Part shown: piece after piece, positions 1 through 4,884 of the stretch
Layout: every line of letters begins with the position of its first letter
How positions within the stretch are numbered: position 1 is the stretch's first letter
Source of the DNA: 2-02-FULL-55-14 sp964581115
GTDB taxonomy: Bacteria; Bacteroidota; Ignavibacteria; UBA10030
DNA: 15,512 bases
Direction of reading: 5' to 3'
NCBI GenBank assembly: GCA_964581115.1
Contig: CAZOMY010000051.1
Coordinates: forward strand, 1 to 15,512
Notes under the pieces: model-generated
The model's database searches: none
The model's input: only the letters and a program-made list of their open reading frames with translations
Told to the model about the DNA's origin: nothing
Made by a program: the position numbers and the translations under genes

Positions 1-124
1 GATGTGCATGGAACAAGATAGCAAGAAGAGGGCTGGAAACTTCTGCAAACGCTGAGCTTACCGCCGAAGTTCTCTGGGATGGGGATGTCGAGGGACCTGG
101 AGAGCTTACGTCCCTTTGGGTTCT

Positions 125-150
125 TTGCCTCTGACTGAAGTCAGAGGCAA
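125..150. repeat. Perfect 26-nt palindrome (hairpin)
   Basis: Left arm TTGCCTCTGACT (125-136) and right arm AGTCAGAGGCAA (139-150) are exact reverse complements separated by GA. The hairpin starts at the stop codon of the left-edge plus-strand open frame, so it could be its terminator. There is no T-run on the plus side (TAAAAGAAG follows), so a simple Rho-independent terminator is not clear. Its right end overlaps the start of the next repeat element. Confidence 0.7.
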
Positions 151-176
151 TAAAAGAAGAAGTCCCTGCGGGACTT
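146..176. repeat. Short hairpin repeat, copy A
   Basis: A 31-nt unit starting GGCAATAA and ending in the hairpin AAGTCCC-TGC-GGGACTT (160-176). It matches 27 of 31 positions with the unit at 381-411 in the same orientation. REP-like by size and structure. No transposase of the RAYT type is visible in the window. Confidence 0.7.
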
Positions 177-254
177 TCAGATGAATGCAGCTGCCTGATC
201 TTCCTTCCAACGCGCTGTTGGAACACACCAGCTCTCCCCCAGAGCAACAGCGAT

Positions 255-275
255 CCCCTCCTCATCGAGGAGGGG
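255..275. repeat. GC-rich hairpin with following G-run
   Basis: CCCCTCCTC (255-263) and GAGGAGGGG (267-275) form a perfect 9-bp stem with loop ATC. The right arm runs into further G tracts (TGGGGGTGG), so the plus strand carries several closely spaced G-runs that could fold as a two-layer G-quadruplex instead of the hairpin. No adjacent gene needs it as a terminator. Confidence 0.6.
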
Positions 276-380
276 TGGGGGTGGTCGAAGAACCTGGTGG
301 AGGAATTCACCTCCGGCTGTTCCTTGCCCCAGACACGTGCGATTGGTCGCCATCGAAAACGTGTCAGGATTGAATTCAGG

Positions 381-411
381 GGCAATAAGGAAAGAAGTCC
401 CTTCGGGACTT
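381..411. repeat. Short hairpin repeat, copy B
   Basis: Second copy of the 31-nt unit seen at 146-176: GGCAATAA, a purine stretch, then the hairpin AAGTCCC-TTC-GGGACTT (395-411). The changed loop base keeps the stem intact, so structure is conserved rather than loop sequence. Confidence 0.7.
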
Positions 412-414
412 ACC

Positions 415-500
415 GAGCATGCGGTTTTCAGTCTTCTTCTTGGGCTTTCCCGTTTTCTTGTCTTTTGCTCTTTCCCACTTTCTTTTTCCGCCTCCTCAGT
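415..500. repeat. Purine-rich tract (minus sense), copy 1
   Basis: On the plus strand this is pyrimidine-rich, with the words CATGCG, TTTTCAGT, GTTTTCTTG, CTTTTGCT and TTCCGCCTCC in order. The same words recur in the same order at 2650-2742. Both tracts lie at or just past the stop codon of a minus-strand gene (ORF6N pseudogene here, small gene there). They look like copies of one dispersed intergenic element. Confidence 0.55.
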
Positions 501-999
501 ACCCGATCTTCCTCCGTGGCCTCTCCGGCGGTTCCATGAGGCGCCGAATAGCTTCAAAGACGACACCAAATCGTGCGTCGTACTTCTTTTCGAGTTCCTC
601 GATCCGCTTGGAGAGGTCGTGGTGTGATAAGATCAATTGGCGCAATCGAACAAATGCCCGAACGATCTCGATGTTGATCTCAACGGCTCGTCGACTCCTG
701 AGAACGCTTGACAACATTGCGACTCTGTGCTCAGTAGAAGCGTACGGAGACGCTCCTCCCAGTGCGCGAATGTCTGGTATCACATTTTGTCATACCAACG
801 CCTGAGCTTCCACTTCTGAAAGCTGAAACATGAAGTCTGCGGGAAATCGCTGAAGATTCCCTCGCACGGCTTGGTTGAGCGCCCGGGTTTGGACCCCGTA
901 GAGCGTGGCCAGATGGACGCTCAGCATGACCCTTTGCCCTCGGATGAGGAATATCAGGGATTCAACAGAGCGGATCACCTCTTCGGATCGTAGCGGCAT
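496..999 (-). pseudogene. ORF6N-domain (KilA-N-like) DNA-binding protein, broken by an in-frame stop
   Basis: ORF6N proteins are presumed DNA-binding proteins of phages, prophages and mobile regions. The N-terminal part (from ATG at 999, after a GAGGGG ribosome site) reads MPLRSEEVIRSVESLIFLIR, then the typical LATLYGV, LNQAV, RFPADFMFQLS and EVEA segments. A TGA at 792-790 interrupts it. The same frame then continues without shift into QNVIPDIRALGG, VAMLSSVLRS, AVEINIEIVRAFVRLR and a helix-rich tail LEKKYDARF...VFEAIRRLMEPPERPRRKIGY, matching the usual ORF6N C-terminal half. A single CGA-to-TGA change would explain the stop. The conserved segment normally like LPYAFTEQG has also drifted (SPYASTEHR), suggesting real decay. 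If rebuilt it would be 167 residues. Less likely, the two halves are made separately, the second from a GTG at 783. Confidence 0.8.
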
Positions 1000-1060
1000 G
1001 TTTCCCCCTCAGGAAAGGATGTTGCAAGCTACCATCTGCACTGCTTTCAGGCAACTCCTC

Positions 1061-1088
1061 TCTTCAGCCTATCCCGCCGTCAGCAGAT
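1061..1088. repeat. 28-nt direct repeat, copy 1 (left of Fic gene)
   Basis: TCTTCAGCCTATCCCGCCGT plus CAGCAGAT occurs here and, identical over 28 nt, at 2517-2544. Weaker similarity continues for about 40 nt on the lower-coordinate side of both. The two copies bracket the Fic gene. Confidence 0.85.
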
Positions 1089-1131
1089 TTCCCGCGCAGT
1101 TTGGAGCGTTTGGCGATTTGGAGGTTTGTTT

Positions 1132-1167
1132 GCCTGCCCGACTGGGATTGTTCAATCCCGGTCAGGC
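1132..1167 (-). terminator. Hairpin downstream of Fic, possible terminator
   Basis: GGGATTG (1144-1150) and CAATCCC (1153-1159) are a perfect stem with a TT gap, framed by an outer GCCTG (1132-1136) / CAGGC (1163-1167) pair with an asymmetric bulge. It lies about 35 nt past the Fic stop codon. No T-run follows on the minus strand, so the terminator role is uncertain and it may be another structural repeat. Confidence 0.4.
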
Positions 1168-1199
1168 GTGGAGATCTGGCGTCTGGATCGTTTCCCCTC

Positions 1200-2336
1200 T
1201 CATCCGGCAAACAGCCGCACATATTCTCGGAAGATGAACCGACGATTGCGCCTCCAGCCGGTGACCTCTTCGAGGATCTTGAGTCGCACGAATTCTTTCA
1301 CCAGCATGTTCGCCGTCGCGGGTGCGACGCGGAGTTTGGTCTGCACATCGGCCACCGCGACATACGGTTGGTGATAGAGCAGCTTCATCAATTCGGCCCC
1401 CTTCGCCGCCCGCCGGCCAAGTTGCGGAAGCAGCCTATCGTCGATCTTCGATCGCAACGACACGATCTTGCGGAACGTCTCGATCCCCTTGTCAGAGGTC
1501 CGGAGGACGGCGGTCAGAAAGAACGCGACCCATCTTGAAAGGTCATGCTTGAGTCTGACGGAGGTAAGTTCGTCGTAGTATTCAGCTCGGTGTTTGTCGA
1601 AGTAGTCCGAGAGATAGAGTGTTGGGCGTACAAGGAGCCCTTGGCTGACCAGGAACAGCGTGATCAGGAGCCGTCCGACTCTGCCGTTGCCGTCGAGGAA
1701 CGGATGGATCGTCTCAAACTGGTAGTGGGCGATGGCAATGCGGACCAGGTCGGGGACCTGCGCATCCGCATTGTGCAGGAACTTCTCCAGGTCGGCCATC
1801 AGGCTATGCACTTCAGCGTGCGGAGGCGGAACGAAGACGGCATCCTTGGGGGAGTTCCCTCCGATCCAATTCTGACTCCGACGGAATTCTCCAGGTGTTT
1901 TGGTGACTCCACGGCCCTTGCCGAGTAGGGTCTTGTGGGTTTGTTTGATCAACCGTGTGGAAACGGGGAGGCGTTTGAGCGACCTGACCGCCTCATTCAT
2001 GGCTTGGGTGTAGTTCTGGACCTCCTGCCAGTCGTCGCGGCGTTCAGGGACGACCTCCTGCTTCCTCAGCACTGCCTCTTCGATGGCCGTCGCGGTCCCC
2101 TCGATCTTGCTCGAGGTCGTGGCCTCCTTCAGGACGTGCATGTGGATGAAGTAATCCACATCCGGAACCTGGAGCGAGAAGGCGTTCAGCTCGCCCAATT
2201 TCCGGTTCGCGTCCGCCAAGAGCGTATTAATGGCCGGGTCGGTCCAGGTCCACGTCGTGTTGATCGAGGACGGGACGAACGCCTTGAAATCGGCCTGCTG
2301 GCGAAGCTCTCCGGCTGTGAAATCCTTCAGGTCCAT
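1200..2336 (-). CDS. Fic family protein (class II, probable AMP-transferase) with C-terminal winged helix
   Basis: Fic enzymes usually move AMP from ATP to a hydroxyl side chain of a target protein. The 378-residue product has the full catalytic motif HPFLDGNGR at 211-219 with the expected His and the Asn/Arg that hold the phosphates. It has the upstream inhibitory-helix motif SSKIEG at 75-80 (S-x-x-x-E-G), which places it in the class whose own N-terminal helix blocks ATP binding. The C-terminal part (about 310-370) looks like a winged helix (VADVQTKLRVAPATANMLVKEF, split here as VADVQTKLRV and APATANMLVKEF), as in many stand-alone Fic proteins of about 370 residues. The start at 2336 is chosen by family length; the ribosome site is weak. 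It forms its own transcription unit, with an inverted repeat just upstream and direct repeats on both sides. The target is unknown. Confidence 0.93.
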   Translation of the reverse strand: MDLKDFTAGELRQQADFKAFVPSSINTTWTWTDPAINTLLADANRKLGELNAFSLQVPDVDYFIHMHVLKEATTSSKIEGTATAIEEAVLRKQEVVPERRDDWQEVQNYTQAMNEAVRSLKRLPVSTRLIKQTHKTLLGKGRGVTKTPGEFRRSQNWIGGNSPKDAVFVPPPHAEVHSLMADLEKFLHNADAQVPDLVRIAIAHYQFETIHPFLDGNGRVGRLLITLFLVSQGLLVRPTLYLSDYFDKHRAEYYDELTSVRLKHDLSRWVAFFLTAVLRTSDKGIETFRKIVSLRSKIDDRLLPQLGRRAAKGAELMKLLYHQPYVAVADVQTKLRVAPATANMLVKEFVRLKILEEVTGWRRNRRFIFREYVRLFAG

Positions 2337-2359
2337 CAGGGTGGCACTTGAATTATGAA

Positions 2360-2413
2360 CTTTCTTATTTCAAGTTACTCCACGAACTTATAATAAGAAA
2401 GGGCGAATTTCAA
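2360..2413 (-). promoter_or_regulatory. Inverted repeat and candidate promoter upstream of Fic
   Basis: CTTTCTTATT (2360-2369) and AATAAGAAAG (2392-2401) are a perfect 10-bp inverted repeat with a 22-nt gap, ending about 24 nt before the Fic start codon. On the minus strand a TTGAAA (2413-2408) and a TATAAG (2392-2387) could be -35 and -10 boxes, although the 15-nt spacer is short. The repeat would cover the -10 box and the first transcribed bases, as an operator does. Binding by the Fic winged helix is inference. Confidence 0.4.
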
Positions 2414-2740
2414 GCGCGGAAGCTGGCGGTCTGTCACGAGAGAGATCTGAGTCATACTCACCCTTCAAGAATGGCGCAGACAACCTACAACATCTCCCCC
2501 CTTTGGCAAGCGTCCTTCTTCAGCCTATCCCGCCGTCAGCAGATCTCCAATGCGAATTCCGTTCGAGCTACATTCCTCCACAATTCCATTTCTCCATCAC
2601 TCAATCTTTAGACATCTGCCTAAGTCTTCAGCAAGTCCTCCGCTTGCCGCTTTCTCATGCGTCTTTCAGTTCTCTCTTTTCTTTTTTCTGTTTTCTTGCC
2701 TTTTGCTTCTTGCTCTTTTCTGTTTCCGCCTCCCGCCTCG
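2402..2740. other. Intergenic stretch upstream of Fic without a gene
   Basis: Together with the inverted-repeat region this gap between Fic and the next minus-strand gene is about 400 nt. It holds the second 28-nt direct repeat and the second purine-rich tract, listed separately. I see no protein-like frame in it. Confidence 0.6.
2517..2544. repeat. 28-nt direct repeat, copy 2 (right of Fic gene)
   Basis: Identical over 28 nt to 1061-1088 and in the same orientation. It lies about 180 nt upstream of the Fic start codon, as copy 1 lies about 60 nt upstream of the ORF6N start. It may therefore be either a flank of a Fic cassette or a dispersed element that sits before genes. Confidence 0.85.
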
Positions 2741-2742
2741 TC
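2650..2742. repeat. Purine-rich tract (minus sense), copy 2
   Basis: Shares the ordered words CATGCG, TTTCAGT, GTTTTCTTG, CTTTTGCT, TTTCCGCCTCC and CAGT with 415-500. It begins at the stop codon of the small gene 2741-2926. On the minus (transcript) strand it is almost entirely purine, so it would be unstructured RNA. Confidence 0.55.
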
Positions 2743-2926
2743 AGTCTCCAGCGAACTTCTTTATGGCTTCAATGTGCTCCAGGATCGCTTTGGCCTTCTG
2801 TTTGCCAAAGGACATCCAGTGCCACGTTACATTGGGGTCCGGATCGTCCACAATTGGAATACGGAGGACGGGTTTGCCCTTGAATTCTGCGATTTCAGGT
2901 TGAGCTGGCTTCTTCTCTTCTTCCAT
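2741..2926 (-). CDS. Small conserved-type hypothetical protein (full-length copy of a tandem family)
   Basis: A 61-residue acidic-to-neutral protein: MEEEKKPAQPEIAEFKGKPV, then LRIPIVDDPDPNVTW, then a C-terminal helix FGKQKAKAILEHIEAIKKFAGD (given here as FGKQKAKAILEH and IEAIKKFAGD). The pattern of a charged N-terminal tail, a short strand pair with FKGKPVL, and a KAKAILEHIEAIKKF helix is one I associate with small uncharacterised bacterial proteins, but I know no function. The two neighbours upstream (3019-3132 and 3197-3280) repeat its N-terminal half, so this is the only complete copy. The ribosome site is weak (GAGAAA). It has no signal peptide or membrane helix. Good agreement with the decayed copies at protein level supports a real gene. 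Confidence 0.7.
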   Translation of the reverse strand: MEEEKKPAQPEIAEFKGKPVLRIPIVDDPDPNVTWHWMSFGKQKAKAILEHIEAIKKFAGD

Positions 2927-3018
2927 GAGCGTTTCTCGATTTCAGATCGCAGTTTGGCGGTTTTGCTTCACCTGACTTTGGACGTTTGTTTGGAGTCTGG
3001 CGATTTGCAGTCTGGAGT

Positions 3019-3132
3019 CTATTCCCGCCACGTGACATCAGGGCTCGGCTCGTCCAACATGGGAATGCGGAGGACGGGTTTGCCTTTAGACTCTGTGATC
3101 TCTGGTTGTGCAGGCGTCTTCTCACCGTCCAT
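3019..3132 (-). pseudogene. Truncated tandem copy of the small gene (37 codons)
   Basis: Reads MDGEKTPAQPEITESKGKPV then LRIPMLDEPSPDVTWRE and stops (TAG at 3021-3019). Over its length it matches the complete neighbour residue for residue with a few changes, up to the shared VTW. The C-terminal helix is missing. After the stop the sequence passes into ACTCCAGACTGCAAATCGCC, which resembles local intergenic repeats, so the tail was probably lost by recombination. It may still be translated, but it lacks the conserved helix and is best taken as a remnant. Confidence 0.7.
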
Positions 3133-3196
3133 TTGAGATCTAATGGTTGAACATCGATTAGAAAGTGGCTGGAGTTGTCGACAAGGATGTAGTTCG

Positions 3197-3280
3197 TCAC
3201 TTCGTGACGTTGTCGTGGGCCTCCGGCTCTTTGAATTCAGTGATTTCGGGTTCTGCGGGCTGCTTTTCGTCGTTGCTCAT
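3197..3280 (-). pseudogene. Shortest tandem copy of the small gene (27 codons)
   Basis: Reads MSNDEKQPAEPEITEFKEPE then AHDNVTK and stop. The N-terminal PAEPEITEFK matches the two other copies. The following FKGKPVLRIP segment is deleted, and the end (DNVT) aligns with their NVT/DVT. Its start codon lies 6 nt after the stop of the membrane-protein gene 3287-3772, so it would be co-transcribed with it. The stop codon falls inside a perfect small hairpin CGTCAC-TTC-GTGACG (3195-3209, plus strand). Confidence 0.6.
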
Positions 3281-3286
3281 AGACGC

Positions 3287-3772
3287 TCATTGAGATTGTA
3301 GATATGAATAGACATTGATGATCCAGACGCAAGACCACATGATCAAGATCACCGCATAGTAGAGTCGGAAGAGAAACGTATTCCTCAGAACCCACTTCGC
3401 TTCTGCGACGGATCGGCGATCCGAGTCGAGCAACGACATTCCCTGTTCTCGCTCGATCTCTTCGACTCGCCGCATATACCCCTTCATGTGTGAACTCAGG
3501 CGGGATTCATTGTTCATCCCCATCAGGGCGACGAATCCGGCAAAAACCGAGAGAACACTCGCGAGTGTGTCCAAGTCTCCCAAGCGCGCACCGAGCAGAC
3601 CGAGGATCGCGATCTGAAGCGTCGTAACGAAGGCCATGTCCTGGCGTCGGCGGTCGGAATAGTGACGATACTGCTGCAGACCGGCGGAGTATTCGAGCTG
3701 CCAGGTCGGCTGAACTTGAGCTGCAATCGGAGTTGCAGGACCGGCCTCTTTTCTCCGAGTGATCTTAGCCAT
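3287..3772 (-). CDS. Small multi-pass membrane protein of unknown function
   Basis: A 161-residue protein with start ATG at 3772, chosen because a strong GGAGG sits 5 nt before it; the frame stays open further upstream but without protein-like sequence. It begins with a basic tail, then an amphipathic helix (about 25-45, YSAGLQQYRHYSDRRRQD), two closely spaced hydrophobic segments (about 47-63 and 68-87), a charged cytoplasmic stretch (RRVEEIEREQGMSLLDSDRR, 101-120) and a third hydrophobic segment (133-155). This layout resembles small membrane proteins of defence loci (SLATT-like or similar), but no family motif is clear. It follows the HNH gene by 112 nt, a gap that contains a hairpin, and may be in the same transcript. 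Confidence 0.75.
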   Translation of the reverse strand: MAKITRRKEAGPATPIAAQVQPTWQLEYSAGLQQYRHYSDRRRQDMAFVTTLQIAILGLLGARLGDLDTLASVLSVFAGFVALMGMNNESRLSSHMKGYMRRVEEIEREQGMSLLDSDRRSVAEAKWVLRNTFLFRLYYAVILIMWSCVWIINVYSYLQSQ

Positions 3773-3812
3773 TATTGCCTCCAATAAACCAGACAGTTCC
3801 TGCCTGTCAATC

Positions 3813-3831
3813 CTCCACGCAGCGCGTGGAG
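3813..3831. repeat. Hairpin between HNH gene and membrane-protein gene
   Basis: CTCCACGC (3813-3820) and GCGTGGAG (3824-3831) form a perfect 8-bp stem with loop AGC. It lies about 55 nt past the HNH stop codon and 41 nt before the next start codon. There is no T-run, so it may attenuate, stabilise a processed transcript, or be a structural repeat. Confidence 0.5.
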
Positions 3832-3884
3832 ATCTGGAGATTAGTTGCACATTTCCGCAACACCATCTCTGATAATTGCCTGTA

Positions 3885-4826
3885 TCACGCCGCTTTGTAT
3901 CTGTTCTCCTGATGCCAAACCAGGAATTCTCTCGCCGGCGAGTCGGCACTTGAAGTCGGCAAGTGTATCCTGGATCCGTGCAGCGGATAGTAGGACTTCC
4001 CGTTGTCGAAGTCCTGCTTCAGCCGCGGACTCACTTCGATCTTGTAGTCCTCCGACACCGTAAGATAGCCGCGGTCGAAAAGCTTGTGCACGTCGGCACG
4101 CAACAGGATGCCGTTCCGCACATCGTGCGGCCCCTCTTCTTCGTACGGCCGAATGTGGGCGGCCTCGAGTGCGGGGAGTGAGTGTTCATGGGTGGCTGCG
4201 CACGCTCGACCATAAGCGTCGAGAACTGAGGCCCGAAAGGTTCCCTGCCCCAATCGAGGACGCACGATGGCCGCCTCCCCGTAGCGTGGCGTCGCTTGGG
4301 GTTTGGTCGTCAGGACGGAACCCACCGTCGGTGTCGAGTCAAGACGCGTGAGGCACTCGTTCCACAATCGCGCCCCTTCACCGCTCGTGAGGTCGTATCG
4401 CTTATGGCGTAGATTCGCCGGCGGCCAGTCGGAGGGTGTTCGAACGAACTTATCGGGCGCAAAAAATACGGGTTGCACGAGCAGGATACATCCGATTTGC
4501 TCCACAGGCCCTTCAGACCGGTAAGCGATGCTCTTGCGGATCTCAAAGATCTTGGATTGCATGGCATGGAACGTAGGATAGCCGTTCTTCTCACCGAACA
4601 ACTCCCATGCAAGGTAGTCGGGAATGCGCGTGAAGTGGGCGAAATGAGCGAAGCCACAGATAGCATTCCCGTACTTCGCCTTAAGCTTGAAGAAGAAAGG
4701 GGCACCGGGTTCACCCCTGAAGCCAAAGTGTGCCGACGGAGTCCAGAAATTGACCTCGTCAATTCCTGACTTCGAAAGCAGGAACTCGTACCAGCCGTGA
4801 TCCGTAATGGCGACGGTGCCGGTCAT
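3885..4826 (-). CDS. HNH endonuclease, COG3440-like predicted restriction enzyme
   Basis: The 313-residue protein has an HNH nuclease domain at about 195-260: RASVLDAYGRACAAT, then LPALEAAHIRPY with the catalytic-type His224, then DVRNGILLRADVHKLFDRGY with Asn238, His247 and Asp251. This is the usual arrangement of the HNH_2 group. The N-terminal 150 residues (WYEFLLSKSG, FWTPS, GAPFFFKLKAKYG, IPDYLAWELFG) resemble the PUA/EVE-like half found in such proteins. That half is thought to read modified bases, so a type IV-like role against modified phage DNA is possible but inferred. It lies 58 nt downstream of the helicase gene on the same strand, which suggests one operon. The ribosome site is poor. 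The 'CAAT' cysteine motif has only one Cys, so a structural zinc site is unlikely. Confidence 0.85.
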   Translation of the reverse strand: MTGTVAITDHGWYEFLLSKSGIDEVNFWTPSAHFGFRGEPGAPFFFKLKAKYGNAICGFAHFAHFTRIPDYLAWELFGEKNGYPTFHAMQSKIFEIRKSIAYRSEGPVEQIGCILLVQPVFFAPDKFVRTPSDWPPANLRHKRYDLTSGEGARLWNECLTRLDSTPTVGSVLTTKPQATPRYGEAAIVRPRLGQGTFRASVLDAYGRACAATHEHSLPALEAAHIRPYEEEGPHDVRNGILLRADVHKLFDRGYLTVSEDYKIEVSPRLKQDFDNGKSYYPLHGSRIHLPTSSADSPAREFLVWHQENRYKAA

Positions 4827-4841
4827 TAGATTCAGCTCTGG

Positions 4842-4863
4842 TTGCGCCTTGGCGTCATTGCGC
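4842..4863. repeat. Intergenic TTGCGC/GCGTC repeat, copy 1
   Basis: TTGCGCCTTGGCGTCATTGC followed by GC, between the helicase and HNH genes. The same words in another register occur at 9306-9334. The unit is about 7-8 nt (TTGCGYC) and looks like a dispersed intergenic repeat. Confidence 0.4.
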
Positions 4864-4884
4864 TAATGCTTCTGCGTGGGCGCT

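Larger units (their letters stand above)
1..495. other. Non-coding, repeat- and hairpin-rich intergenic region
   Basis: No convincing gene lies here. A 43-codon open frame runs off the left edge on the plus strand (3-134, TGA at 132-134) and could be the tail of a gene outside the window, but I do not recognise it. The rest holds a perfect palindrome, two copies of a short hairpin element, a GC-rich hairpin followed by a G-rich run, and a purine-rich tract, each listed separately. Longer open frames here cross these repeats and have no protein-like composition. Confidence 0.6.

Noticed and set aside
3..134. Left-edge plus-strand open frame ending at 134, possible gene tail
   Set aside because: Only 43 codons, no recognised motif and no start in view; not enough to call a gene.
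177..569. A 130-codon minus-strand frame
   Set aside because: It crosses the hairpin repeats and the purine-rich tract, is dominated by Arg/Lys/Glu/Pro runs produced by those repeats, and overlaps the end of the ORF6N remnant.
1105..3020. Similar phrases TTTGGCGATTTG, GTTTGTTTG and GTCTGG near 1105-1190 and 2950-3020 as copies of one repeat
   Set aside because: The words are shared but in different order, and I could not extend a clean alignment; low-complexity similarity is possible.
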